Below, piece after piece: positions 25,501 through 34,900 of a DNA stretch of 64,000 nucleotides; the stretch's first letter is position 1, and each line of letters opens with the position of its first letter. The position numbers and the translations under genes are program-made. A model generated the notes under the pieces. That model was given only the letters and a program-made list of their open reading frames with translations. It was not told the DNA's origin and did no database searches. Source of the stretch: Streptomyces finlayi. Lineage in GTDB: Bacteria > Actinomycetota > Actinomycetes > Streptomycetales > Streptomycetaceae. The DNA is taken from the NCBI RefSeq assembly GCF_014216315.1, contig NZ_CP045702.1:7378001-7442000 (forward strand), in the 5' to 3' direction.

Positions 25501-26661
25501 CAGCGTGTTGCGGCCGGGGCGCCAGCGCAGTGCCCCGGATATGTCGAGGGCCAGGGCGTTGCGGTAGCCGTGGCCCTCCCAGCGGTGCCCCTCGGGCACG
25601 GTGACGCCGTCCAGGACGACGATCGTGTAGGGCTCGTCGCGGCTGGGGCGGGCTTCCGGGTCGAAGCCGGGGCGCTCGGCGAACTCGGCGCCGAGCAGGT
25701 CGTCGAGTTCGGTGAGGTCGGCGGTGATCCTTCGGGCCTGGCCGGCGCCGTCCTCCTCGTACGGGTCCAGCGTGTGCGGCAGCCACTTGACCCATTCCCA
25801 GTCCGGCCGCCGCTCGTCGCTGACACAGAAGGCGATCCACAGCTCCTCGGGCGCGTGGAACACCGCGAGCTGCCCGAGCACGGCGCGCACCAGTGCGCGT
25901 ACCTCTTCGGTGCCGAGGATCTCGCCCGGATCCGCACCGCCCTCTCCGGACGGCGGGGTGCCCGGCTCGACGGACTCCGGCTCCTGCCCGGTGTTCCCCT
26001 CGGGGCGCAGCAGGATCCGGGCCGAGGAACGCAGGTAGAGGCCGAGAGGCTGTCCGGGGATCGTGGAGTAGGCGCGGATGAAGCGCCGCAGGGCATGCGC
26101 ACAGAGGGGTTCGAGGTCCTCCACCGGACGTGTGGAGACCGGGTTCAGGGTGAGGGCGAGCTGCTGCTCGCCGACCGCGAGCCGGACCTCGCCGAAGTCC
26201 TCGTCGGCCGGGCGGCGTTCCCACAGCCTCGAGGTGCGGGCCAGCGAGCGGAGCGAAGCGGGCTCCGGGTGGCGCCAGGCGAGCGCACGCTGCTGCTCCG
26301 CGATGGTGGAGCGGACCCGCTTGCGGACCTGCGCCAGATAGCGCAGGTAGTCGCGGCGTTCACCTTTCAGACGCTGCTTGCGCTCGCTGGAGCGGCGCAT
26401 CAGCTGCCCCAGCAGCATGGCACCGGCCGAGAGCGCCATGACGCCCATCGCCAGGTACATGAAGACGCCGTTCCCGCCGCCGGGCCGCAGGAACATCAGC
26501 ATCATCGACACCGACATCAGCGCCATCGGCAGATACGTCCAGATCGCCGAGGTGTCGGGGACCGTCTCGGCGAGGACCGGCGGCTCCTGAAGGGTCAGTT
26601 GGCCTTCGGGCATCTCCGGCCCGCGCCTGCGGGCCGGGCGGCGAAACAGCACGACACTCAA
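22588..26661 (-). CDS. eccC: Type VII secretion ATPase EccC (fused EccCa/EccCb)
   Basis: The 1,357-residue protein is a full-length EccC, the FtsK/SpoIIIE-type motor that recognises and drives T7SS substrates. Two transmembrane helices sit near residues 43-85 (YLPMALMSVSMMLMFLRPGG, YLAMGVMALSAGAMLLG). Three ATPase domains follow. Their P-loops are GATGSGKSE (about residue 510), GGSQSGKST (about 860) and GDTESGKTN (about 1,149), with Walker B strands FILVDFKGG, FYCLDFGGG and IIAVDFRRT. All three P-loops keep the Lys and Ser/Thr. The start is a TTG at 26661 with GGAGG 10 nt upstream; a GTG three codons in is an alternative. It is transcribed away from eccD-eccB. Confidence 0.95.
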   Translation of the reverse strand: MSVVLFRRPARRRGPEMPEGQLTLQEPPVLAETVPDTSAIWTYLPMALMSVSMMLMFLRPGGGNGVFMYLAMGVMALSAGAMLLGQLMRRSSERKQRLKGERRDYLRYLAQVRKRVRSTIAEQQRALAWRHPEPASLRSLARTSRLWERRPADEDFGEVRLAVGEQQLALTLNPVSTRPVEDLEPLCAHALRRFIRAYSTIPGQPLGLYLRSSARILLRPEGNTGQEPESVEPGTPPSGEGGADPGEILGTEEVRALVRAVLGQLAVFHAPEELWIAFCVSDERRPDWEWVKWLPHTLDPYEEDGAGQARRITADLTELDDLLGAEFAERPGFDPEARPSRDEPYTIVVLDGVTVPEGHRWEGHGYRNALALDISGALRWRPGRNTLRLTVGPGQVNLVRTDRSRKERSVPLGRPDRLGLLGAESLARLLTPRRMSLGTDIAQPMDTDVELTTLLGIPDLHRHDPHTLFNRHTGSTRLRVPVAVGVDGRPVDLDIKESAQGGMGPHGMLIGATGSGKSELLRTIVLGLALTNSSETLNFILVDFKGGATFLGLEELPHTSAVITNLAGEVALVERMQDALHGELIRRQELLRSAGNYTSALEYERARAGGADLTPLPSLFVVVDEFSELLSAHREFMDLFVMIGRLGRSLGVHLLLASQRLDEGRMHQLESHLSYRIGLRTFSAMESRGVLGVPDAYELPAQPGSGYLKSGVESLTRFRAAYSSGTYRRRTGAVVQARVASQVVPWTSGWVVPRTLDPASEPEPETEEAGDEEALLDVALDRLRGSGPAAHQVWLPPLTEPSPLDVLLPGLAPDPERGLTAAGWSGTGRLRVPVGLVDKPFDQRRDPLVVDLSGAGGHVAVAGGSQSGKSTLARTLIAALALTHTPAEIQFYCLDFGGGGLSQLAALPHVGGVAARLNPERVHRAVAEVMTLLAHREQFFVDHTLDSMQSYRRRRAAGEFPDEPFGDVFMVVDGWSTVRQDYDDLIPKFNELAARGLNYGIHLIITTTRWVELSAQVRDQAGTRLELRMGDPMDSEIDTRKARSVPRSGGRGITADSKMHFLAGLPRLDGSGSLDDLGDGVTHLVAEVSRHWPGASAPQVRMLPHRLPLAELPAPQTTEGGGMRIALGIDQDALAPVWHDFSRTPHLIVVGDTESGKTNLLRGITRGITTRYTPEEAKIIAVDFRRTLVGAVPEEYRIGHVISLDNLKETIEGAARAMKARVPGADIAPGRMRRCDWWTGPRLFILVDDYDMVSGNSFQSPFEPLFEHLTLGFEMGLHLVVARSAMGAGRGLSDGLIRRLDEANNPAVLLSCPPTEGRLFGDAKPLNLPPGRALYIARRRPRLIQTALVEESQGQQA

Positions 26662-27069
26662 GGGAACAGAACCTCCGGTTCACGGACTTTCCGGCCCGCG
26701 CCGGAATTCCGGCACACCCGGTGGTGGAAAAGGCCGCGCATCACGCCATTTCTCCGGGTCCCGCATGGCGCGGTGAACACCGGATGAATGTTTCGAGCGG
26801 ATGGCGGTGCGGTCAACTTCTCTGATGGTCAACCACATACCGGATAACTGAAGCCCGGTGCGCAGCACGACCCGGTGGTCGTAGGCAGTAGTGTGCATTC
26901 ACGGAACGCGAACTGTCCACGCGGGGGTGGTCGTTGCCGGACCCGCGGACGCATTTTCCCTGTCCGGCCCTCCGGTTCCCGGCCGGGGGAGCTTCCGTAT
27001 CGTTCACACATCCCCACTCGCGGGGGAAGTCCTCCTGTCAAAGCCTTCCGGAAGACGAGAGCTCTGCTG
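26662..27069. promoter_or_regulatory. Divergent promoter region between eccC and eccD
   Basis: This 408-bp gap separates the divergent eccC and eccD-eccB units and must carry the promoters of the secretion core. Part of it (around 26840-26930) is less GC-rich. No operator repeat or clear -10/-35 pair could be assigned by eye. Confidence 0.5.
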
Positions 27070-28479
27070 ATGACCGACAGCGCCGTGGCCGAATCCTGCC
27101 GCCTGACCATTCGTGCACCGAGCGTCAGCATCGATCTGGCGGTGCCCGCCGACGTGCCGGTCGCCGATCTGCTGCCCACACTGCTGCGCTACGTCGGTGA
27201 GGAGGCCGAGGAGGCCGGACTCGACCACGCCGGATGGGTACTCCAGCGGCTGGGCGACGCCCCGCTCGACGAGGAGACCACCCTGGCCCGCGCGGGGCTG
27301 GCCGACGGCGCTGTGCTCTACCTGCGTCCGCACACCGAGGCGCTGCCCGAGGCCCGGCTCGACGACCTGGTGGAGGGCATGGCGGAGACCGTGGGCCGCC
27401 GACTGCACACCTGGTCCCCCGGAGCGGCCCGCGGCCTGCTGGTGGGCGCCGCGGTGGCGACCGTGGTGGCCGCCCTCGTGCTCGTGTTCCGCCCCGGGGT
27501 GACGACAGGCTCCGGCGCCTCCCGGGCGGCCTGCGCGGCCGTGGTCGGGCTGCTTCTGCTCGCGGGCGCGGGCTCCGCCAGCCGCGCGGTCGGCGACCGC
27601 CTCTCCGCGACCGCGCTCGGCCTGCTCGTCGCTCCGTGCCTGGCGCTGGTCGGCTGGGTGCTGCCCGGCGGTGACCTGACCGGGCCCGACGCGGGGCAGG
27701 TCGCGGGCGCCCGTCTGCTGGCCGCGGGCGCCGCGGGCGCGGGCGGCGCGGTTCTCGCGCTCGCCGCCACCGCGGTCGGCGCCCCGGCCCTGCTGGCCAC
27801 CGCGCTGGTCGCCGTGGCCGCCGCGACCGCCGGGGCCCTGATGGGCTACACGGGCCTGGACGTGCCGGCCGCGGTGGTTCTGGTGGCGACGGTGGTCGCG
27901 CTCGCCGCAGGGGCGGTGGCGCCGTTCGCCTTCAAACTGGCCGGCATGCGGATGCCGGCGCTGCCGTCCACCGTTGGCCAGCTCCAGGAAGGCATCGACC
28001 CCTACGCGGGCGACGAGGTCGCCGCACGCACCGAACTGGCCGGGCGCTGGGTCACCGCGCTCTTCGCCGCCACCGGCACCATCGCCGCGGCCGCCCTGGT
28101 GGTCCTCGCCGACAACCCGAACCTGCCCGAGGTACTGGCCGGGCTCTCGCTGAGCCTCCTGCTGCTCCTGCACAGCCGGGGCCTCGTACACATCGGACAG
28201 CGGCTGACCCTGGCGCTGCCCGGCGTGTGGGGACTGCTGCTGTTCGCCCGGGCCTGGGCGGTGGACAGCGACGCGGACGGTCGCGTGGTGGTCTTCGGGT
28301 TGCTGCTCGCCGCGGCGGCCGGACTCGTGACCGCGTCCTGGACGGTGCCCGGCCGCCGCGTACTGCCGTACTGGGGCCGTGCGGCGGAACTGGCACACAC
28401 CGGCCTCGCCGTCGCGCTGCTGCCGCTCAGCCTGTGGGTGGCGGGCCTCTTCGGCTGGCTGCGCGGTCTGTTCGGCTGA
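27070..28479 (+). CDS. eccD: Type VII secretion integral membrane protein EccD
   Basis: The 469-residue protein has the EccD plan. A cytosolic ubiquitin-like (YukD) domain (about residues 8-92, from CRLTIRAPSVSIDLAVP to VLYLRPHTEALPEA) precedes about eleven hydrophobic helices (from LLVGAAVATVVAALVLVF to LAVALLPLSLWVAGLF). EccD forms the membrane vestibule of the ESX pore. The start chosen is the ATG at 27070, after which family similarity begins; the upstream ribosome binding site is weak. The eccB gene follows after 45 bp, presumably on the same transcript. A sequence typical of the family at the loop between helices, GIDPYAGDEVAAR, is present. Confidence 0.92.
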   Translation: MTDSAVAESCRLTIRAPSVSIDLAVPADVPVADLLPTLLRYVGEEAEEAGLDHAGWVLQRLGDAPLDEETTLARAGLADGAVLYLRPHTEALPEARLDDLVEGMAETVGRRLHTWSPGAARGLLVGAAVATVVAALVLVFRPGVTTGSGASRAACAAVVGLLLLAGAGSASRAVGDRLSATALGLLVAPCLALVGWVLPGGDLTGPDAGQVAGARLLAAGAAGAGGAVLALAATAVGAPALLATALVAVAAATAGALMGYTGLDVPAAVVLVATVVALAAGAVAPFAFKLAGMRMPALPSTVGQLQEGIDPYAGDEVAARTELAGRWVTALFAATGTIAAAALVVLADNPNLPEVLAGLSLSLLLLLHSRGLVHIGQRLTLALPGVWGLLLFARAWAVDSDADGRVVVFGLLLAAAAGLVTASWTVPGRRVLPYWGRAAELAHTGLAVALLPLSLWVAGLFGWLRGLFG

Positions 28480-28524
28480 GCGCAGCCGTACGCCCGTACA
28501 CGGAGAACGAGTTGAGGAGAGGCT

Positions 28525-30123
28525 GTGCAGTCCAAGCGCGACCAGGTACAGGCCCACGCTTTCATGATGGGCAGGCTCAGTTCAGGCCTGTTGACCGCTG
28601 ACCCGGACGCCCCGGAGAGCCCGCTCGGACGCACCACCCGAGGCGTGGTCTTCGGCGTACTGGTGACGGTCCTGATCGGTGCGGGGGCCACCGTCTACGG
28701 GTTGCTGCGCCCCGGCGGAAACGACGGCTGGCGCGACGAGAGGCACCTGGTGGTCAACCGCGAAACCGGCGCCCGATATCTGTGGACCGGTACCGACGGC
28801 GTACTGCACCCGGTACGCAACTACGCGTCGGCGCGGCTGATCGGCGGCTCCGACCTGGCGACCGTGGATGTCGCCACCGTCTCGCTGAAGGACGTCCCCG
28901 TGGGCTCCCCGGCCGGCATCCCCGGCGCACCGGACGCCCTTCCCGCGCCCGGTCAGCTCGACGGCGGTGCCTGGCACATGTGCGTCACCGGACCGGACGG
29001 TGCGGTGCCCAGTACCTCCGGTGGCGTGGCGCACACCGGGGTGGAGAAGCCGGGGGCCACCACCGTGGTCGCGGGGGCGCCGGTGGACTCCCGCGGGGTC
29101 GGCGGCGACCGCGGGGTGCTCGTGCGCGGCCCGGACCGCACCGAGTACCTGGTCTGGCGGGGCAGCAGACTGGTGCTGGACCGCGCGTCCGACGCCCGAA
29201 ACGCTCTCGGGTACGGCTCCGAGCAGCCCATGCCGGTCTCGGCGGCCTTCCTCGACGCGCTGGCACCCGGCCCCGCCCTGAAACCGCCGGAGGTTCCCGG
29301 CCGCGGCGGGGAGGGCCCGGCGCTCGGTGGCGAAGCCGGCCGGATCGGCCAGTTGTTCAAGGTCAGCGTGCCCGGTGGAGGAAGCACGTACCACCTGCTG
29401 CGGAAGGACGGCCTGGTGCCGCTGACCCGGCTCGGCGCCGCGCTGGTGCTGGGCGACCCGGCCACCCAGAAGGACGCCTACGGGGGGAAGTCGCCGGAGG
29501 TGCGTACGGTCGGCACGGACGCGCTGCGCGAGCACGGGGCGAAGGGCGTGGGCACCGCCGGGTCCGCCGATCTGCCGGAGACGCCACCGATCCCGCAGTC
29601 GGCGCCCCGCGGCACCGCGCTCTGCGCCCAGGTGGACGGCGACAACGGTGGCGTCCGGATCAGGTCGGTGCTGGTCCCGCTGGCCCGACTCGCCCCGCTC
29701 GCGGTGTCGGAGGGAACCGCCCCGCCGCTTCAGGCGGCCTGTGTCCGGACGGACGCCGCGGTGGTGCGGCCCGGGCACGGAGCCCTGGTCCGGGCCCTTC
29801 ACGCGAGTGGCGCCGCGCACGCCGGGACCACGTACCTGGTGGCGGAGAACGGTGTGAAGTACCGAGTTCCGGCCAAGGACTCATTGGCGGCGCTCGGCTA
29901 CGGGGACGGAGACATCGGCTCGGTACCCGCACCGCTGCTGGCGGCCCTCCCGACCGGCGCGGACCTCGACCCGGCAGCCGCCTCCGGCGCCACGGGGACC
30001 AAGGTCACGGCTCCGCACTGCGGTACCGCGGCGAGGCCGGGGGAGGGACAGGGCAAGGCGGACAGGCCTGCCACCGGCATCGCTCCCGGCGCAGTCGGCA
30101 CGGCCGGCTCCACGGAGCCCTGA
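28525..30123 (+). CDS. eccB: Type VII secretion protein EccB
   Basis: The 532-residue product starts at a GTG with GAGGAGAGG before it. It begins MQSKRDQVQAHAFMMGRLSSGLL, the standard EccB opening (Q..R.QV.A..F...RL..AL). One transmembrane helix (GVVFGVLVTVLIGAGATVYGLL, about residues 40-61) precedes a large extracytoplasmic domain built of repeats around a central core with the conserved Cys pair region (MCVTG, LCAQV and later AACVRT). EccB is the periplasm-side component of the ESX membrane complex. The C-terminus is Gly/Thr-rich. It shares a transcription unit with eccD and is followed by hairpins. Confidence 0.93.
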   Translation: MQSKRDQVQAHAFMMGRLSSGLLTADPDAPESPLGRTTRGVVFGVLVTVLIGAGATVYGLLRPGGNDGWRDERHLVVNRETGARYLWTGTDGVLHPVRNYASARLIGGSDLATVDVATVSLKDVPVGSPAGIPGAPDALPAPGQLDGGAWHMCVTGPDGAVPSTSGGVAHTGVEKPGATTVVAGAPVDSRGVGGDRGVLVRGPDRTEYLVWRGSRLVLDRASDARNALGYGSEQPMPVSAAFLDALAPGPALKPPEVPGRGGEGPALGGEAGRIGQLFKVSVPGGGSTYHLLRKDGLVPLTRLGAALVLGDPATQKDAYGGKSPEVRTVGTDALREHGAKGVGTAGSADLPETPPIPQSAPRGTALCAQVDGDNGGVRIRSVLVPLARLAPLAVSEGTAPPLQAACVRTDAAVVRPGHGALVRALHASGAAHAGTTYLVAENGVKYRVPAKDSLAALGYGDGDIGSVPAPLLAALPTGADLDPAAASGATGTKVTAPHCGTAARPGEGQGKADRPATGIAPGAVGTAGSTEP

Positions 30124-30263
30124 TTTCAGGCAAACGCCGCATACGGCGTCGAAGAAAGGGAAGGGAGCTGTGTAATCTCCGGCTTAAGTCCCTTTGCCCG
30201 GGGTCGATTCGACGCGGGTCGTGTCCGCCGGGAAACCTCAGAATTAGCTCAAATTTTTCTCGA

Positions 30264-30292
30264 CCCCGGCACCGTGAAGCCGCGTGCCGGGG
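30264..30292 (+). terminator. Hairpin after eccB
   Basis: CCCCGGCAC pairs with GTGCCGGGG (9 bp) around 11 nt. A smaller hairpin (ACGCCG/CGGCGT) occurs at 30134-30149. Together they probably end the eccD-eccB transcript. The 370-bp gap 30124-30493 also carries the upstream region of the esx genes; no -10/-35 pair could be fixed. Confidence 0.5.
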
Positions 30293-30493
30293 AGTTGGTG
30301 CCCCACTGCTCCAGTGGGTCCTGGGACACGTTCATTTCACGGACACCTTCGGACAACTCCATTGCCACGTAAGGATTCTGCCGACCTGACCTATGCTCAA
30401 ATCTTCCCCCCATACGTTGCGCCGGACTGTGGATTCTCTTTAGCCTCAGCGGACACGGTGCGAGGGGACTCGCCTGAACGAAGGGAGCGTGAC

Positions 30494-30829
30494 ATGGCGG
30501 ACGGTTCCGGCAGGAAAGCGGACTATGCCAAGGGCTTGGGAGGTGTCTCCTCCCTGGAGTCGGCCCGGGCCGCGGTCGAGAAGATCCAGAACAACGTGGC
30601 CGAGGTGGCCGCGCGTTCGGGCGTCGGAGGTGACGAGGGCCAGGCGCTGCTGAAGCTCTTCCGCAGCTGGAACTCCGAGGCGCAGAAGGTCGTCGTCCAG
30701 ATCAGCAAGATGGTCGACGCGCTGCAGGAGAACGTGACCTCGGCCAACCGCCTGGCGAAGGAGAACCAGGACCTGACCGAGGTGCTCAACAGCAAGACCA
30801 GCCAAGGCGTCTTCGAAGCGCTGCGCTGA
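30494..30829 (+). CDS. WXG100-family protein (W-x-S variant)
   Basis: The 111-residue protein is all-helical with a central bend at SWNSEAQK, in the place of the W-x-G turn of ESAT-6/CFP-10 proteins. The first helix (SLESARAAVEKIQNNVAEVAARSG) and second helix (VVVQISKMVDALQENVTSAN) would form the helical hairpin used as the T7SS export unit. It has no signal peptide. AAGGGAG lies 8 nt before the ATG. It is followed after 91 bp by a second WXG100 gene, the usual arrangement for a secreted heterodimer. It is probably both substrate and partner of EccC. Confidence 0.85.
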   Translation: MADGSGRKADYAKGLGGVSSLESARAAVEKIQNNVAEVAARSGVGGDEGQALLKLFRSWNSEAQKVVVQISKMVDALQENVTSANRLAKENQDLTEVLNSKTSQGVFEALR

Positions 30830-30920
30830 TCCACCCGCTGCGGGATCGCGGCCCCTGCGGGGCAGGCGGCACCCGCGAGCTTCCCGGGCCCTGGCGCCCG
30901 GTCACCTGAGAGGAGACGTC

Positions 30921-31229
30921 ATGGCCGACGGCATCATCGATGTGCAGTACTCCACGGTCCGCAACGCGATCGAGGAGCTGAAGGGTCAGACCCAGCAGAT
31001 CATCACGACCCTCAACAACCTGGAGGACGAGCTGAAGCCGCTCGTGATGTCCTGGGAGGGCGACGACCAGCAGATGTACCGCGGAGTCCAGGCGGAGTGG
31101 GACCAGGCCACCAAGAACATGGCCCTGCTCCTCGGCGACAGCGGTGAGCTGGTCCAGAGCATCCACGACAACCACTCACGCGACGAGCGCAGGAGCGCCG
31201 ACAACTGGGGCGGTGTGCGCGCTCGCTGA
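30921..31229 (+). CDS. WXG100-family ESAT-6-like protein
   Basis: The 102-residue protein has the classical plan: a first helix (STVRNAIEELKGQTQQIITTL), the turn SWEGDDQQMY with an exact W-x-G, and a second helix (EWDQATKNMALLLGDSGELVQ), with a polar tail. GAGAGGAG precedes the ATG. It pairs with the WXG100 gene 91 bp upstream, and a 21-bp perfect hairpin ends the pair. It is expected to be exported by the EccBCD machine next door. Confidence 0.93.
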   Translation: MADGIIDVQYSTVRNAIEELKGQTQQIITTLNNLEDELKPLVMSWEGDDQQMYRGVQAEWDQATKNMALLLGDSGELVQSIHDNHSRDERRSADNWGGVRAR

Positions 31230-31237
31230 GGTCTTCC

Positions 31238-31281
31238 GTCCGGATCACGTCGGGGCACCCGTGCCCCGACGTGATCCGGAC
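31238..31281 (+). terminator. Near-perfect 44-bp palindrome after the esx pair
   Basis: GTCCGGATCACGTCGGGGCAC (31238-31258) is mirrored exactly at 31261-31281 with only CC between. Such a stem should end or stabilise the 3' end of the abundant WXG100 mRNA. Confidence 0.85.
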
Positions 31282-31364
31282 CACAGGCCCCTGGGGGCCG
31301 GCCGGATCCTCTTCGTCCGGCCGGCCCGAATTCCGCCCGGAACCGAACGGCAGGAGGACGTCCC

Positions 31365-31829
31365 ATGGCCGGTGAGAAGGCCGACGTCAAGCATTTCGAC
31401 CTCAAGCAGATGGAGAGCTTCCGGGACAACGAGGTGCAGCCGGTGTACACCGCCGCGAAGAAGCACCGGGAGGACGGCGACGGCACCCACATCCGGCCGC
31501 TCGGTCATCTCGTCGACGGGCACACCACTGCGGACAACCTGGAACAGGGGCAGCAGCTCCTGCGCATCGGAAAGATGGCCACCGGGACCCTGGTCTCGGG
31601 GCCGAAGCTGATCCAGGGCGTCCGCACCGCGGCCGAGGCCATCGACAAACTGCTGGGCGACCAGATGGACTTGTTCAAGGAGTTGAAGGAGGCGCTCACC
31701 GACACCATCGAGGACGCCAACGACACCAAGGACAAGAACCTGAACGCGATCGACGCCCAGACGCTGCTGCAGACGTTCGGTGAGGTGGATACGCTCACCA
31801 GCGGATCGCCGAAGACAAGCGACAGCTGA
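31365..31829 (+). CDS. Small helical protein of the T7SS locus, function unknown
   Basis: The 154-residue product starts at an ATG with GGCAGGAGG upstream. It is rich in Asp/Glu/Lys and predicted helical almost throughout, with a basic-acidic first half (ADVKHFDLKQMESFRDNEV) and a C-terminal amphipathic part (DLFKELKEALTDTIEDANDT). It has neither a signal peptide nor a W-x-G. Lying between the WXG100 pair and the large WXG-containing gene, it is a candidate chaperone or secreted partner of the following protein. I do not recognise a named family. Confidence 0.75.
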   Translation: MAGEKADVKHFDLKQMESFRDNEVQPVYTAAKKHREDGDGTHIRPLGHLVDGHTTADNLEQGQQLLRIGKMATGTLVSGPKLIQGVRTAAEAIDKLLGDQMDLFKELKEALTDTIEDANDTKDKNLNAIDAQTLLQTFGEVDTLTSGSPKTSDS

Positions 31830-31958
31830 TTCCGCGCCGCGCGTGCCGGCCCGTGCCTCGGCCGCCCGGCGCGCTCGCGCAGAAAAACATCCGGCTGCAC
31901 ACCCGCACGACGAGGTCGTGCGCAGACACGGACGACAACCGACCAGAAAGGGCGCCCG

Positions 31959-34900
31959 GTGGCCGATCGGTACGATCCCAACTCCGTCGCCAACCTCGAC
32001 AAGTTCGACGACGCCGGCGAGCCGTCGACCGATACCTGGGCCACTCTGGTCACCCACATCACCGGCTATCCGGTGCCGGACCGGACCCTCGTCTTCAACG
32101 ACCTTCGGTCCGACCACGGCGGCAAGCTCTTCCGGATGGGCATCAAGGAGCGCAGCCTCAGCCTGCTCGTCAAGGACTCCGGCTTCCTGACGAACAAGGG
32201 CGAGGACTACGACATCTGGTTCTTCGACAGCGGCGAGAAGCGGTCGATCATGCAGGCCCGGATCGTCTTCGAGGGCCGCGTGAAGATCGGGGACGAGGTC
32301 ATCTTCGCCGATCCCGGCTCCGACAACGTCCACGATGCGCAGGTCCGTGAGGGCAACGAGTTCAGGGACTACCACGACGACAAGTTCAGCACCATTCCGC
32401 TGGCCCGGTACATGAACGGGCCGCGGGCGGCCCTCCTCGGACTGCTGGGCGGCAGTACCCAGGACGCCCGGTTCAGCAACCTGGGCGTGACCGGGGCCGA
32501 CGCGGTGGACCTGAACTCCTTCACGACCACCGGTCAGTCCTTCGACTACGCGGCGAAGTTCTTCCGGGACCACGCAGTCGTGCTGAAGGACTGGGAGGAC
32601 CGTTTCGCCCGGGAGGACGCGAGCTGGAAGGGTGAGGCTGCGGAGGTCTTCCGCGGCCTGTTGAAGAAGATCCGCGAGAACTACGACAGTTACGTCGAGA
32701 CCTTCGACTCGACGGTAGGCAGCGCAGACGCGACGGGAGCCGGCGGCACGGTCTACTCGCGTGCCCTGTCACTGGGCCGCGACTACCTGGTGGACTCCGC
32801 CGACAAGCTGCTCGACGCGTGGTTGGCCTGGGCCAAGTCCGCGTACTACGACCCGCACCAGGTGCTGCGCTACGTGCTGGACGACCTGGCTCAATGGGTG
32901 GACGCGAACAACGTCGCCAAGACGGACATCAAGTCGTACACCAGCCGTTACACCAGTAGCGTCAGCCACAGCCCACAGGCTGGCTTCTCCCAGGTGCACC
33001 CGGAGTACGGGGACCTCACCGACACCGCGAACTGGGCGAAGGTCGGCGAGAAGGCGGTCAAGATCTGGACCCAGGCCGTCGACGAGTACCTGGGGAAGCC
33101 CGCAGCGCAGGTGCAGTCCGCTCTGAACAACCACTTCCTGGAGCTGGGGGAGGACTTCGCCGACAACGTACCCAAACCGAAGTCGACCAACACGGCCTCG
33201 GAGGAGTACGAGGAGAAGAAGCTCGAGGAGGAGAAGGAGGAGATCAAGGCGCAGAACGAGGAGAACAAGAAGTACCAGGACGAGCTGCGCGAGGAGCAGA
33301 AGAAGCAGCGCGAAGAGGACAAGAAGTACCAGGAGGAACTGCGCGAGGAGCAGCGGCGCGAGCAGGAGGCGGCCAAGGGCCTCCAGGACGAGCTGCGGAA
33401 CGAGCAGAACCAGCAGCGGGAAGAGGACAAGAAGTACCAGGAGGAACTGCGCGAGGAGCAGCGGCGCGAGCAGGAGGCGGCCAAGCGGGAGGCCGAGGAG
33501 CAGCAGAAGGCCGTGAAGGACAGCCTCGGCGGCCTCAACGACCCCGACGCGGTCAACGAGCAGAACCTCGACGAGCTGCTGAACCGGAACCTCCCGGTCA
33601 CCGAGAGCGCCGGTGACCTCGGCAACCTCAACGGCCAGGGCGGCACCGGGGACCTGAACACGATCGCCGAGGAGCTCGGCAACCTCGGCGACGTGAACAG
33701 CCCCGACGGCCAGCAGCCCACGGCAGTCGTGCCCCCCGTGACCCAGAACCTCGGCAACCTCGGTAACCTCAACAACGGCCCCGGCGGGACGAAGAACGCC
33801 ACCGACGCGGCGAACGACGCGATCACCCGGAACCTCGGTGGTCTCGGTGACCTGAACAACGGTGCCGGCGGCTCCCTGGAGACTCCGACCGGGGGCAGCA
33901 CCCAGTTCGACGACGGGGCCCTGACCACCGACTTCGCGGATGGCAGCAGTACGTCCTTCGACCCGGACAGCGGGCTGCTGACCACGACGCATCCGGACGG
34001 CAGTGTCACCACGCAGGAGCTGGGTGACGGTACGCGGGTGACCAATCCGGACGGGTCGGTCACCTCGCTCGGTGACGACGGGAAGCTGACCACCACCTTC
34101 CCGGACGGCACGAGGCAGGTCGTGGACCCGGTGTCCGGCCAGGCCGTCACCACCGATCCGGACGGCACCACCACGACCGAGAACCTCGGCAGCCTGAACG
34201 GCCCCGGTGGTCTCGGCGACCTGGGGGATCTCGGCGCCATCAACGCCGACCTGCCCACCACCTCGGTCGATGACCTCGGCGGTCTCGGTGACCTGAACAA
34301 CGGTGCCGGCGGCTCCCTGGAGACTCCGACCGGGGGCAGCACCCAGTTCGACGACGGGGCCCTGACCACCGACTTCGCGGATGGCAGCAGTACGTCCTTC
34401 GACCCGGACAGCGGGCTGCTGACCACGACGCATCCGGACGGCAGTGTCACCACGCAGGAGCTGGGTGACGGTACGCGGGTGACCAATCCGGACGGGTCGG
34501 TCACCTCGCTCGGTGACGACGGGAAGCTGACCACCACCTTCCCGGACGGCACGAGGCAGGTCGTGGACCCGGTGTCCGGCCAGGCCGTCACCACCGATCC
34601 GGACGGCACCACGACGACCGAGAACCTCGGCAGCCTCGGCAACCTGAACGGTTCGGACGGACTCGGCACCATCAACGGCCTGGAGACCCCGACCGGCGGG
34701 CACACGGGCATCGTGAACGGCGACTTCGCCACCATGTTCGCCGATGGCAGCAAGGCCGTCTTCGACCCGGACAGCGGGATGTTCACCAGCACCGACCCGG
34801 ACGGCACCACGGTGAACACCGACCTCACCCACGGGGCGAAGGTGACCAACCCGGACGGCTCCACGACCTTCCTGGACAACGGTCTGCTGAACACCACCTT

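Noticed and set aside
22597..26787. A 1,396-codon plus-strand frame opposite eccC
   Set aside because: It is antisense to a complete EccC, has biased composition and no recognisable domain.
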